Below, in pieces: positions 39,595-51,262 of a stretch of DNA of 64,000 nt (position 1 is the first letter of the stretch; each line of letters starts with the position of its first letter). The notes below the pieces were generated by a model. The model had not been told where the DNA came from. It searched no databases and was given only the letters and a program-made list of their open reading frames with translations. The DNA comes from Brugia malayi. Lineage: Eukaryota; Nematoda; Chromadorea; Rhabditida; Onchocercidae. A program made the translations under genes and the position numbers. The stretch spans positions 9,601,721 to 9,665,720 of the forward strand of contig NW_025062479.1 of NCBI RefSeq assembly GCF_000002995.4, written 5' to 3'.

Positions 39595-40930
39595 ATGTGG
39601 TTCGCTAACTTACTCGTTCCCCTATTCCTGCCATATCTTTTGTATGCTAAACGACAAGAATCATGTGAAGGTTTGATACCATTAGTGATGACACAAATTT
39701 ACAAATAAATCATGGGTTGATTTCTGTTGCTTATAATTGCGTAAAAGGAAATAAAAAATGATACCATATAGTATTGAATGTTGGTAACGGGCTCTTTGAT
39801 TCGGCATAATTGTGATTTAGGAATTTGGAATATGAGAAAATAATTTAATTTTAACTCTACTCGACATGCTTTAGAAGTTACTTTTGTGAAACACATCTAA
39901 ACTTCCTAATTTTGATAGAAAGTATGAAATTTTTTTGCAGTATGTGAGAAAGTTTTACGTGATGTGATGAACAGTATGACAGTGAGTGATCGTAATGATG
40001 CAGGCAGAATCGATGAAGCACTGAGAGAACACTGTGGTGGAATAAAAGGGAAAGAGAACAAATTTGTCCGTTTTATTTGTTTCGTGTTTTAATTAAAACG
40101 TTACATTACGTGGATTTATCGCATAGTTGGATTTTCTTACCGAGAAACCCGTAAATTGTTGACCAGGTGCTTGTATGAAATGAATTCTTTAGATCTGGAA
40201 TATTTACATTAGGTTTGGATGGAAAATTCTAATTTTGAAACTCGACTACTTATATCAGGTCTTTTCAGTGTTTTTATGTTGGTGCTTTGCCTGAATCCGC
40301 TACTTCTATTATGAATGATGTAGTGAAGCCATTATCTTGGTCTATGCCAGTGGAAAAAGTTTGCGAAAAGTTGCGTACAATGGATTCACAGATATGCGAA
40401 TTGAAATTCGGTAGCTTTCTCGCATTTTTCAAGTGAAATGAAAAAGATAAGTATTATTTGTCATAGATTTTTCTTCTTTGAAAAAGGAAAAGTTGGGTAC
40501 GAGAGGAGAATTTTGAACCGGTTAGTTCTACACTATTTGTAAGATGTTTATTTCCCGATGTTACAAGATTTGTGCGACAGCCACAACTATAGGATAAATT
40601 ATTTTTATATGTTTTCTAGACAAGGATATTGATTGGGAAACGGTGGATCTTAAGAAACTAAGAGTTAAAGAACTGAAGAAAATTCTTGAGGATTGGGACG
40701 AGGTACGTTCGACTTTTTTCACTTGCTCTTTCTTTGAGGAGTATTATCTCTTCTGGGAAGTTCTGGAAGTCAGCAATGCTTTATTTTCAGTAGGTTTGCA
40801 ACATTATAAAAGGTTGTTCATATTCGTAATTTCTTCAGAATTTCAGGATTGCAAGGGATGCACCGAAAAATCGGAATACATAGCTAAGATTGTAGAATTG
40901 AAGTCAAAATATGTGAAGAGTGAACTGTGA
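39595..40930 (+). CDS. manf-1: MANF neurotrophic / ER-stress factor ortholog
   Basis: A secreted and ER-resident protein of the MANF/CDNF family, protective against ER stress. Exons: 39595-39670, 39941-40065, 40269-40410, 40620-40702, 40847-40930, about 170 residues. It begins with a signal peptide ([20 protein letters not shown]). The N-terminal saposin-like domain has paired Cys ([27 protein letters not shown]) and [15 protein letters not shown], then DSQICELKF. The C-terminal SAP-like domain shows [16 protein letters not shown] and the conserved CKGC (CxxC) motif. The protein ends in KSEL, a KDEL-like ER retrieval signal, where human MANF has RTDL. The ATG is 7 bp after a TTTTCAG acceptor. 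ubc-13 follows on the same strand after 505 bp. Confidence 0.95.
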
Positions 40931-41005
40931 TATTTTTTCAGAATTGACTTTAATTTATTTTCAGATAAAATCTGTTGTTGTCTTCATTGTTTTTGTTATT
41001 GATAA

Positions 41006-41011
41006 AATAAA
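41006..41011 (+). terminator. Candidate poly(A) signal of MANF gene
   Basis: AATAAA 76 bp downstream of the MANF stop codon, upstream of the ubc-13 acceptor at 41403. Confidence 0.5.
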
Positions 41012-41403
41012 GTAGTCTTAATGTTTGTCCTATTTCCTTTTGGTTTTTCCACTTTCCTATCTTTCTTAAAATATGTTATATAGTCGTTCATGCTATGTTC
41101 TGACATATCGAGAATAGTTTTAAGATCTGGATAGCGTTAACGAATAGGAGTTGCCAATTTTCAGATAATATTAATAGTTACTGGGAAGTGTTATATGAAG
41201 TGAATTGATTGAATGTTTGGTTGAGACTAGTTTTTACCCAAATTTGAATGTTTTGTGACAGAGTTTCTTTACCACTTAGATTAAAGGATGGTCAGATATG
41301 GCCTTATCTGTTTTGTAGACTGTGAAACATGTAGAAATGAAAACACGTTTCGATTGCAGAAGTGCATAATAGTTTCCAGTGTAAAAGACACCTGTGATTT
41401 CAG

Positions 41404-42403
41404 GGTTGCTGTTTCACTGTTGTTTGGGATAGATTATGGCAGGAGCGTTACCGCGACGTATTGCAAAAGAGACGCAACGTCTAATAGCAGATCCTGTTCC
41501 TGGGATTTCGGCTGTACCGGATGACAACAATGCACGTTATTTCCATGTAATTATCGCAGGACCAGAAGGTAGCCCATTTGCTGGCGGAGTATTTAAGTTA
41601 GAACTCTTTCTACCTGAAGAATATCCAATGGCAGCTCCAAAAGTCCGTTTTATGACCAAAATATATCATCCGAATATCGATAAATTGGGACGAATATGCC
41701 TTGATATCCTCAAAGGTTTGTATTTATATGAAATACATGTTAGGTTTTGGGAGAACTGGAGTATACGTTATCATATACCAAACCATTTCTACTTTTTATT
41801 ATCGTCATTGCAGTTACAAGAAAAAGTGCACAGTAATCGACAAGTACTTACTACTGATTATAAATAGAAATAAACAAAATGATTACTTTGTTGACTTATA
41901 AAAAAAAAAAAAACTGAACGAATGAGAATAAAGACAGTTGACGAGGGATTTTGCTAGATGGACCTGTTGAAATGTTTAGATAGTTAGTGAATCAAGAAGT
42001 GGTAGTTCAGCTGTAGTGTCGTTAACCTTTTTCAGGATTTACATCCAAATTCCATCTCATTTCGTTACACTTATGTTGTTAAAAGAAAAAGGTTTTTTCA
42101 GTTTCAGTCTTTTTTTTTTTCTCCAGAGGAAGAGACAATAATTGAATGATATAACCTGCTTCGTCTAGAGAGCAGTGCTATTGCTCACGTTCACGGTCGA
42201 AAATTTTTACTATATTTTTTTCAGATAAATGGTCTCCGGCGCTCCAAATCCGTACAGTGTTATTATCAATTCAGGCCTTACTCTCAGCTCCGAATCCAGA
42301 CGACCCGTTAGCAACAGATGTTGCAGAGCAATGGAAAAGTAATGAAAGTGATGCAATTCGTATAGCGCAGGAATGGACTCGTATCCATGCAAATGGACAG
42401 TAG
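41404..42403 (+). CDS. ubc-13: Ubiquitin-conjugating enzyme E2 N (UBC13)
   Basis: The E2 that, with a UEV partner, builds K63-linked ubiquitin chains for DNA damage tolerance and signalling. Coding exons are 41436-41715 and 42225-42403 (TAG), 153 residues against the usual 152. An acceptor (GATTTCAG, to 41403) lies 32 bp before the ATG, so the feature starts with the leader. Seen: [16 protein letters not shown] at the start, the [16 protein letters not shown] core, the HPN motif in [10 protein letters not shown], active-site Cys in GRICLDILK, and [18 protein letters not shown] then [18 protein letters not shown]. Identity with animal UBC13 is very high over its whole length. An AATAAA is at 42483-42488. 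The gene sits between MANF and BAP31 on the same strand. Confidence 0.97.
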
Positions 42404-42482
42404 CAGATTTATGTTTGGATGACAGTTGATACCATTTCCACTGGATCATAAAGTTTTTGAGTCTCTTTTATTTGTCAGATAA

Positions 42483-42488
42483 AATAAA
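42483..42488 (+). terminator. Candidate poly(A) signal of ubc-13
   Basis: AATAAA 80 bp after the ubc-13 stop codon on the gene strand. Confidence 0.5.
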
Positions 42489-43645
42489 ACTTTTGATTCA
42501 ATATCTCACTGAAAAGATAGAATTTATATGAGTTTGTCGTCTGGTGTGATTAAACTCCGTCATTTGGTGCATCAAAATTGATTTCATTTCCAAGTATCAG
42601 TCTCTAAATAACCGCGTCTTTAACATGATAGTTGATGTTTGTATTATTTGCATAATATGCTTTACCAGCGGCAGTTGCAAAACATTTCCATGTGGTCCAT
42701 TTTCCTGATATTTCAAGAACTGATGTGTTTAAGTGGTACTTGTCATTCTTAATCGGTTTGTTTCGAAGTCCGTAATTATAAAGTGAACTTCTGATTGGCT
42801 GTGTTACTTGTAATATTTTTTAACTGTTACGTTTGATAAATTGAGATACTTATAGGGAAATTTATATAGAGATTTTTTGTGAATAAGACAGTATTAACTG
42901 CACTGAAAACGAAAATTTATTAGGAATCACAGAAATTATAGGATCTGTCACTATTTTTAGGATGTGATAATAAAGTACTGCTATGACACTGTATACTCTT
43001 TTTGGTCTAGAATGTCTGGATGAGTAGACATTCTTGGTTCAGTAAGCTTTCTTTTTAAGTTCGATTTAAGTTCCATATACATAAGCTTTCACATTGTAAG
43101 TGGAATCAATTGATTTTAGGGTTCAGTCGCAAGTGATATCTTGTTTATCATAGAGTGCCTTTTCCGTACAATCCGACTCATCATTAAAAAATAAGGAATG
43201 TGAGTTGTAGCACACTAAATCACCAGTCGATTTGTACATTTTTTGTTCTTTTCATCCTCTGTCTTATTGGTTTATGTAATAGCGATTATGTTTGATTAAT
43301 ATGTCTCTGATTTTTCTGTTTTCATATGTATATCTCAACCATCTTATTCCCTTTTTCAGTCTTAAAGTTTTTTACTCCATCTTTGTGCTCTCTCTATGTA
43401 TTTCTACTTTTCCATAAAAAATTCTGTTCTTGATGATGAGATGTTTTAAGGTCACCATGTTCATACTGCATGACCATTCATATTTTTCTGATTCTGAGTA
43501 AGATAATTGATAGGCTGCTTTACGAAGCTGTTGACTGCAGCGTGTTTTCTCTATCTGTTAGTTTAACATTATTAGATTATTTTTGAGAAAAATGGATGGC
43601 TTTGTTTTGTGTGTTTGTATTGGCAAATGGTTGTTTGGTTTTCAG
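42489..43645. other. Spacer between ubc-13 and BAP31 gene
   Basis: About 1.2 kb with no exon recognised. It ends in a GGTTTTCAG acceptor (to 43645), 4 bp before the BAP31 ATG, a spliced-leader acceptor position. Confidence 0.6.
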
Positions 43646-43649
43646 AAAA

Positions 43650-45456
43650 ATGACGCTTCAGTGGTTTGTTGTGGCATTGATTTTATATCTGGAAATAGCG
43701 GTCGTACTGCTGCTACTTTTGCCTTGGATTCGTCCAACACTGTGAGTCATTTCAAAAAGGATTTCTTGGTTATCGAATATTTTCTGAGATAATGTCGCAT
43801 TGACCAGCATTCTTGCCAGTTCATTTTTTTACAGATGGAGTAAATTTTTCAAAAGTCGCGTCGTGAATACGTTCGAAAAACACGCAACCGTTTATTTTAT
43901 TTCTGCTCTCTGTATCCTTTTGCTTCTCTTTGCAGGTTGGGTTTTCTTTTCATTCTTCTCAAATTCTTCGGACAGATTAGGTTTATATTGTTTTTCAAGA
44001 AGGTTAGGTGCTTTCTTATGAATAATTCTTTTCACTGACTTTATTTTTTATAAATGAAAAATTGTTTTAGATGCTATTCGAGAAGTCCGAAAATACGCGA
44101 ATGAAGTAGCAATAGAGGGTTCAATTCGTCATACTGCAGATTCAGAAAATGTTGTTCACATGCGGCTTTTTCGCGCGCAGCGAAATCTTTACATTTCTGG
44201 ATTTGCACTCTTGCTCTTCCTGTTTGTTTACTTTGAAAATTTTATTTGAAAGCCTACGGGAAAATTTTTTTTCGAAACTTTTTGGAAGTACTAGTAGATT
44301 TTACTGTTGCAATTTGCTTTTAGGTTTAAATTGGCTGCTTGCTGTGCAGAAATAGTTAATACTTAACTTATACTGTTCTGTTTTTGAAAATTTTTCTTTT
44401 TTTTTTAGAATTATTAAGCGGTTAGTTGCACTTCTTTCTCGTGGAGCATTGCTTGAAGCTGCTGCTGAGGCTGCAATGAAGCAAGCTGAAAGTGCAACCA
44501 AAATGGCAAAATCTTATATGGTACAAATAATTTCCATGTTGAAACTGACAGTTTTCATTATTGTGTAGATTCTATGAGTATATTGATCTATGAGTACATG
44601 TCATTTATTCCATAGTTATATCAGTTGTATTAGCTAATGTAGTTGCTGAAATTTTTGAATGTCATGTGGGTTGTATTGCATGTCCATTTCGAGTAGCAAA
44701 AAATCATCTTTCTTACTTTTCTTACCTTCAACGCTCGTTTTTCATTCTTTCATTGAGGAGAGGAATAATTTCAATATAACCAGCTGAGATTATTTGTTTC
44801 AGTATGGTGAGGGCGAAAGAGAAAAGGAACTAGAGCGACAAGTGGAAGAGCTTGGCAGAGGTACTGCTTATGTGCTTCTTGTAATAGAATGTCCAGTAGT
44901 TCGGTGCACTGTTTATTTCCATCTTGATGTTAATATCTAGTACTATTAGTCTTGGTTATGAACAGATATGGTTGGTAACAATGTATCATGCTCTTTTTCT
45001 TACCGTACCTATTAATAATAATGTCGATTATTATATTCTTCATACTTGAATTGTTTTTGAAGAACTGAAATCAGCGCAAGTGGACAGGGACACTATGAAG
45101 GAGCAAGCAGAGAGTCTTGAACGAGAATATGATCGTGTTTGTGGCTTGCTTAAGCTGGCTGAGGTAAGTTTTCACTCTTTCAGTAACGATTGGTTCCTTT
45201 CTGACAGTAAATAAGCGGAAAACCTGGAAGCGTTTGTTTAATTCTAATATTTAAACATTACGGATTTTATATTTTTAATCCGCCCATCAACTCTAATTTC
45301 CTTGCTGTCCCGTTGAACTTTCTCAGTGCAGTTTTTTGTAACCACATTTAGAGTGGTCCTTGTAAAAATCATCGAGGAATGAAATTTGTGCAAGACAGAC
45401 TTTCTAACTTATTTAACGTTTTCCAGAGAGCGAGTGGAGACAAGAAAGAAGATTGA
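43650..45456 (+). CDS. BAP31-like ER membrane sorting protein
   Basis: B-cell receptor-associated protein 31 family, a three-TM ER protein for export and quality control of membrane cargo. Exons: 43650-43741, 43835-43935, 44071-44221, 44409-44520, 44803-44860, 45063-45163, 45427-45456 (TGA), about 215 residues, somewhat shorter than the human 246. Seen: MTLQWFVVALILYLEIAVVL at the start, WSKFFKSRVV, a second TM in LCILLLLFA, DAIREVRKY, HMRLFRAQRNLYISGF followed by the third TM, IIKRLVALLSR, and a cytosolic coiled coil (KELERQVEELGR, MKEQAESLEREYDRV). The C-terminal KKED fits a dilysine KKXX retrieval signal. The exon 3 donor is GTTTGT. The ATG is 4 bp after an acceptor, so the mRNA is probably trans-spliced. 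Confidence 0.93.
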
Positions 45457-46047
45457 TGTTGTGTACTCGTGATCAGTTATATACACTTATGAAGCATGAT
45501 TAGTTTCCAAACTACCTTTAGATTACTTTTAAGTTAATATAACTTTGCTGAAATCTTTATCAGTAGATAGCAAAGAGCATTTGTATTTAGAATTATATCT
45601 GCAATGTATGCCTAAGATCAGTCTTCGTTATCCATTCAGTTGTTCATGGGTAGTTTTTCACGCGCTTTTGAAACTGTTCAGTGCGCATATCTTTTGAACC
45701 AGTTCATTGTTTATATTTCGATACTTCCCTGTCTGCTGTCATCTTACAGCAAGTAGGATGTAAGCTATTTAGCAGTGACTGTTCAGATGGTAGGTTATAT
45801 TCCTAACCATTTATTTTCAAGTTTACAGACGAATTCGTTGTGGTCTGTAAACCTTAATTATGGCAGAAGTTTACTGAGTTGGTTTAAGACGTACCGTTGT
45901 TGATTTGCCATTTCCATTATTTAATCTTTGCTTCCGGTATTACGTCTTTTAAAATGTTATCATTTACATAAATTTCAATATTTTATAAATATTCTCTTAC
46001 GGCATAAAAGATGTGGCCGTTAAGCCCGACCCAATGTTGGAAGTTTT

Positions 46048-46091
46048 GAGCTGTGCTGAGCATTATTACTAAACATTACTCAGTACAGCTC
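46048..46091 (+). other. Stem-loop, 13-bp stem with one G-U pair
   Basis: GAGCTGTGCTGAG at 46048-46060 pairs with CTCAGTACAGCTC at 46079-46091 (one G-U wobble in plus-strand RNA), loop 18 nt. It lies about 600 bp past the BAP31 stop. It might be a 3' UTR structure or chance. Confidence 0.5.
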
Positions 46092-46388
46092 ATGAATAAA
46101 TTTTTCACTGGATGATTTTTGTCCATTAAAGATAGCGTGCAATAAAACAAGTGCAGTAACAGCACAGCATATCTTTCTTCTTTCCATAAGCTAGACAATT
46201 AATATTTTCGCAAAATGGCAAAGACTTATGATTGTTATCATTTACCAAACATTCAAATTAGAATGATTAAGCATAACAATCTAGAAAACAGAAATTTACT
46301 TCATGTTTCAACGTTTCAAACATTCTTTTTCAACATGGGCTTGGATAACTGGGTTTGTTAATGAAAGAAGAAATGAACTAGAAATGTT

Positions 46389-46616
46389 ATGAATGAGCTT
46401 GCCTACATTTGTCTACTTTTGTCGATCTCATTATTTGAAACAGCTGGATGTGAAAATGTGAATGGAAGTCACCTAAGTCTTCGACATGCAGTAGATGAGA
46501 CTACAACAGCAATTTACAACTTCGCACAATTACCTAACAAGGACTGTTATTTAAATGCGGAAATACTGATAAACAATAGATGGGAAATAGGTTTAAAGGG
46601 ATCGGGGGAAACGTGA
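46389..46616 (+). CDS. Doubtful small ORF with a signal-peptide-like start
   Basis: A 75-codon frame starts with MNELAYICLLLSISLFETAG, which looks like a secretion signal, then continues with NGSHLSLRHAVDE and no known domain to a stop. No acceptor-like site precedes the ATG, and the region may be 3' UTR of flanking genes. I do not recognise it. It is either a short secreted peptide gene or chance. Confidence 0.2.
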   Translation: MNELAYICLLLSISLFETAGCENVNGSHLSLRHAVDETTTAIYNFAQLPNKDCYLNAEILINNRWEIGLKGSGET

Positions 46617-46910
46617 AGGGTTTTTGAATGAGCTATAATTCCATATATCACCTTCGTATGGTATGAAGAATATTAGAGCAAACTCATGTATAACATGAAC
46701 ATTCAAAATTACAGTCAAAATGGTATGATTTCCTTGAGTGATTGTAGTATTTACAGGAAAAGCCATAACTTTACCAATCACAAATGTTGCTGTACAACGA
46801 CGAATTACAGTTCCATTCCCTGTGTTTCGTCTGTAAACAGATTTGCAAAACATAAGGAACTTAAGTACAGGATGATACATGGCATTCTTACATATAAGGT
46901 TTTTCCATTG

Positions 46911-48641
46911 TCACCATTCGAATAAAGTGAGAATGTTAGCACTAGCGGTTAAAAATGTACCTTCCGTAAAATCAGATATAGTGGAACTCGATTCATCTCC
47001 GCTCGACGAGCTTTGAGGTTCCTTGTTAACTTCGTCCGTGTTGATGCAGTTCCTCAAAGCCTCTTCGCTGGCATATTTAAGCACATATTCTGTAATCGGA
47101 AGAGCTTATAAAGCAAACACTTTTCCAATTCTGATTTTCGAAAGCTACAATTTTCTGTAGTAAGTTGAGAGATTGAAAAAATACATACTTCCAGTCAGAT
47201 AAGGTTCATGAAAGTAATTATTTTGTCAAAACCTCATATTCACATGTCGATATCTTGACTTTAGTGTCAAGATAATTTGTGACCACGAACCTCGGCACTT
47301 TTTCTTAAATTCTTCAGGCTTATGTAGGTATAGTGCAGCAGCATCACCGTTCAACGGATCTGTTGGATTAGGATACGTTAGTAACTGAGGCAAGAATGAT
47401 TCGAAAATGTTTGCGAGATCTGCAAGTTAAAACTACATGCCTTTGGTATTTATACATTCAATAAATGAATGCTTTTTTCTTCGATATAACCAAGAGGAAT
47501 GTTGTATATACTTGAACTATTATGTTATTCTGCTTTGTAGCAATAACTACCGTATAAAGCAGTCCAGGCTTGATTAATTACATCAAGGCAAACAGTGCCT
47601 GATGCTTCATCGATATTTGGATGATAAATGCGGTTCATGAAACCAATGGATGGCGATTTGAAGGGGTACTTTTCTGGCAAATCAACGCGAACACGCCATA
47701 CTCCTCCTTCATAAGCAGCTACAAAAGGATATATTTGAAGCAAAAACACAATTTTTCAGTTATGTCGATAATGGCTGAAAAACCAAGCTGAATCTGTGGA
47801 TGAATTAAACGGCTGCCATAGTAAGCTTTCCATCATACATCACAGTAAGATGTCCTATTTTGAATACTTCATTGTACTCTGATACGTTTGAAAAACTTGA
47901 TAACTTGTACAAAACACTCTAATATCTATCATGCATTCCAATGAAGACTTACTCCCTTTTGGACCATGAAATTTGACAGCAAATTCATTAATACCACCTG
48001 TGATTGTTACTTCATGTTTACTTTCAATCCTGAAACGATGTGATGCGAGAGAAGTTGATAAAGAATCAATACAACATAAGGTATGATTACTTTGAATTTT
48101 TAGCGAAGATGAAACTTAAGTGTTTCGACAAACTTCTGGACAGAAGCAATGCAAAAAGACATTTTTCGTTATTTTTATGGTTGTAAATAGTATTAGTAAT
48201 TTTAAAAAATTTTAATTTCTTTTACCTTTCATGTCTAATTCTAATTAAAATTTTTATGAATGACATATGAAAAGTTCTTGTTGTTTCCAACTTACCTATT
48301 CAGTATATTACATATTATTATTAGAGGATATTATCTTTGAATCAATCAATGGCCAATTTCTTATTCGATACCTATATAATGTGTGGAAGAATCATAAATA
48401 ATTTATCCCTTATGAATTCATCATCTGATAATTTCTGATAAAATCTGATAAAATAATGTTAGATAAATAATATAAAATAATGTTAGATAAATAAATAACT
48501 TCGTTATGATAATTCCATTTACAGTTAACGAAACACAATGTAATAAAGCGGAAAAAAAAATATGAAAAAGTATACGAGATAAACTCACAATTTTATCACA
48601 TCTGTATCCATTCGTCGTTTGCCAGCACTCGGAGACGACAT
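46911..48641 (-). CDS. ubc-8: Ubiquitin-conjugating enzyme E2 H (UBC-8/UBE2H)
   Basis: An E2 ubiquitin-conjugating enzyme of the UBE2H type. Exons read downward: 48641-48589, 48029-47953, 47715-47551, 47419-47291, 47089-46911, all in phase. Seen: [18 protein letters not shown] start, [49 protein letters not shown], the HPN motif in [11 protein letters not shown], active-site Cys in [30 protein letters not shown], and an acidic Ser-rich tail ([17 protein letters not shown]) like human UBE2H. After FTE there is a usable donor (exon end 46961). Reading through gives 16 more codons to TGA at 46911. Which end is used cannot be decided here. In C. elegans the nearest gene is ubc-8. Confidence 0.93.
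48449..48493. repeat. Two exact 21-bp direct copies
   Basis: AAAATAATGTTAGATAAATAA occurs at 48449-48469 and 48473-48493, preceded by three TCTGATAA words. It lies in the first intron of ubc-8. Confidence 0.8.
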
Positions 48642-49507
48642 TTTTGATTCGTTAAGACGAATAAAAATAGAGTGAGCAGAAAAACCTGCGCATAAATAAT
48701 TCGATAATTTATCACTTAGTATTAATGTAATCGTTTAGTCAGCTGTTAAATTTAAGCAATAAGTACACTGCAGCGCTCAGAAATAAAAAATTAACAGTGA
48801 AAGCAATAGTGAAATAATGAAAATGAAAATGAGTTACGTAACTGCAAATTTTTATTTAACATATGATAAATGGAAAATGTTTCGAAGTTTTGTGCAACAT
48901 TTTCTTTCTTAGTTATGAAACAAAAATGAATGAAACAATGAATCAATAAAAGAGATCACAAAATAACAAGAGGAAAATTCAGAAGTTTCTAAACATTTAC
49001 GGATTATATCAATAAATAAATAAGGAAATGAAGTGCAAACTTTCTGCGGTGTGTAAGAATGAAAAATTTTAAGTATTGGAATTTCTTTTCAGTTCCTTTT
49101 TATTGTATGGGAAGATATTACTGAAAGTCATATTTACTGATGGAAAGAGAATTATCCTATAAGAATGACCAGTTAGTAATGAAATAATAATGAAACTTCA
49201 GTAAACATAACATGTCAATTATTTGAGAATCAGTATTTGAAAATTAGTTAACACACAGTTCATATAGTAGTGAAGTCATGAAGGAATTGGCAAAAAACGA
49301 GTTAATTAAAATTCTCTCTCTTAATCTCTGAACGGAATATGACCGTTTAATGGTATTCAAAAAGACGTATGTCAGTTTTTTACCGGAATTTAGCATAAAG
49401 TGAGATGAAGTTTGTATTTCTGCGCTCTGTGCGAAAAACAAAAGTCAAAACTAAGCCACCCAAGCTGATATGACATGTTTGACTGGATATATTTAATGCT
49501 TATTCGT

Positions 49508-49842
49508 CCATTCATTCATTCATTCATTCATTCATTCATTCATTCATTCATTCATTCATTCATTCATTCATTCATTCATTCATTCATTCATTCATTCATT
49601 CATTCATTCATTCATTCATTCATTCATTCATTCATTCATTCATTCATTCATTCATTCATTCATTCATCCATTCATTCATTCAATTCATTCAATTCATTCA
49701 TTCATTCAATCCATTCATTCATTCAATCTATTCATTCATTCATTCAATTCATTCATTCATTCATTCATTCATCCATTCATTCATTCATTCATTCAATCCA
49801 TTCAATTCATTCATTCATTCAATCTATTCATTCATTCATTCA
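49508..49842. repeat. (CATT)n tetranucleotide array
   Basis: About 335 bp of CATT repeats. The first half is pure and the second half is interrupted by CCATT, AATT and CTATT variants. Since 4 is coprime to 3, the array reads as a repeated FIHS tetrapeptide in every frame without stops, so the 234-codon ORF over it is an artefact. Confidence 0.97.
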
Positions 49843-51183
49843 CCGGATCAATGATGTTAACACAGATACTCTTTCTCTCCTTCTCTCTCTCCCACCCACC
49901 TTCTCTCTCCTCGTTAGGCTTCTTTATTGCAATAGTGCATTTAAGAATACTCTCTCTCTCTCTCTCTCTACTGATATTCTGCAGTCGGGATTTCAAACTT
50001 GCAAAATCCGGAATAATTACTGGACAGTATCCTATCTAGTTCATTATGCTCACGCAATACAACGTTGGAAAGAAAAGTCCCCTATGCTTGCAAAAATTAA
50101 TTGCCGTCAACGCGTGACCGCCGAGATCAATGAACACTGGATGGAGTATGTATGTACAAGTCTGTGTGTGTCTGTTTAATGTGTAGAGTGTGTATGCGTT
50201 AATGGTTAGCGTAGCTGTTGTTGTATGGGTTGATGCCATTCCAACTTCCCTTTCCGACGGTTACTTCCTCATTTCACTAATCATAACTTTTGTTTATACA
50301 TTTATCTATCTATAAATGTATACTTTCAACTGATCACTTCGCAATACTTATATATATCAGGAAACCGGATATTATTTCCAGAGCTGGATATGTCACTAAA
50401 AATCTATTCAAAGGACACAAAATGGATGAATTATTTCAACGATCTCATAATTACAGTGTTATACAAACAGTAAAAGTAATTTTATGACAATAAACTTGAA
50501 AATTGTTTTATCTTTCTCACTGAAATGTTAAAATAATTGCATAGATACCAGCCTTATTAGTCACTTCTAACAAGAAATATCAAAGACGAAGATGGAATGA
50601 AGTGGTAGTAAAGAAATGGTTTGATTGACAAGAGAAGAATGTTGGCATGAGGCTAGCTTGTCAACATGAGGCTAACAACATAGCTAATGAAGTCCTGTTG
50701 TGCTGATGTGTGGCCGTTTGAAATCAAACAGGGCTTGCTTTTAAGGGTTGTACCACCTCGAAGAGAACCAAACAAACATCACAAATTCATTTCTCTCAGC
50801 CAGAGTCTTTTACATCTTTACATATCAATGAATTTCAACAATCTCCTGATCAGTCGAGTTAACCAGCTGTTGTGAAGACAAGCTGTAAACAACCGCAAGT
50901 AGTACGTACTCTCTCGTAACCTTTAAGTGCAGAAACATCAATAGAAGAAGAAGGACTATTGACTATCTCACGCTTTCTCACCTGTGCACAAGGGAAAAGA
51001 CACAGCATCTTCCTGGTACGATTGACAATAGTTGGAACAAGTTCCATTCAACATCAGCATGTCATCCATCACGACATTGCGTAGTGGTGGAAAATGTCTC
51101 CTTGTGCGGTGTCACCGGACTTTCTAATGAACAGAGTAAGCGTACCCACTCCGCTCTTGAATACTGTCAAAAGGTCGAGAAAG

Positions 51184-51262
51184 GACACACACACATATAC
51201 ACACACACACATATACACACACACACATATATATATACACACATACACACAGATACGCATAC
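51184..51262. repeat. Compound (CA)n/(TA)n microsatellite
   Basis: Alternating CACACA and TATATA blocks of 6-12 bases. The open frames crossing it on both strands are repeat artefacts. Confidence 0.9.

Larger units (their letters stand above)
45457..46910. other. Convergent intergenic region, BAP31 (+) / UBC-8 (-)
   Basis: About 1.45 kb between stop codons of converging genes. It includes a 13-bp stem-loop (46048-46091) and a weak plus-strand ORF (46389-46616), both listed separately. Confidence 0.6.

Noticed and set aside
49475..50179. 234-codon plus-strand ORF
   Set aside because: Its first half is the CATT array read as FIHS repeats and the rest is low-complexity CT-rich DNA; no domain or splice signal.
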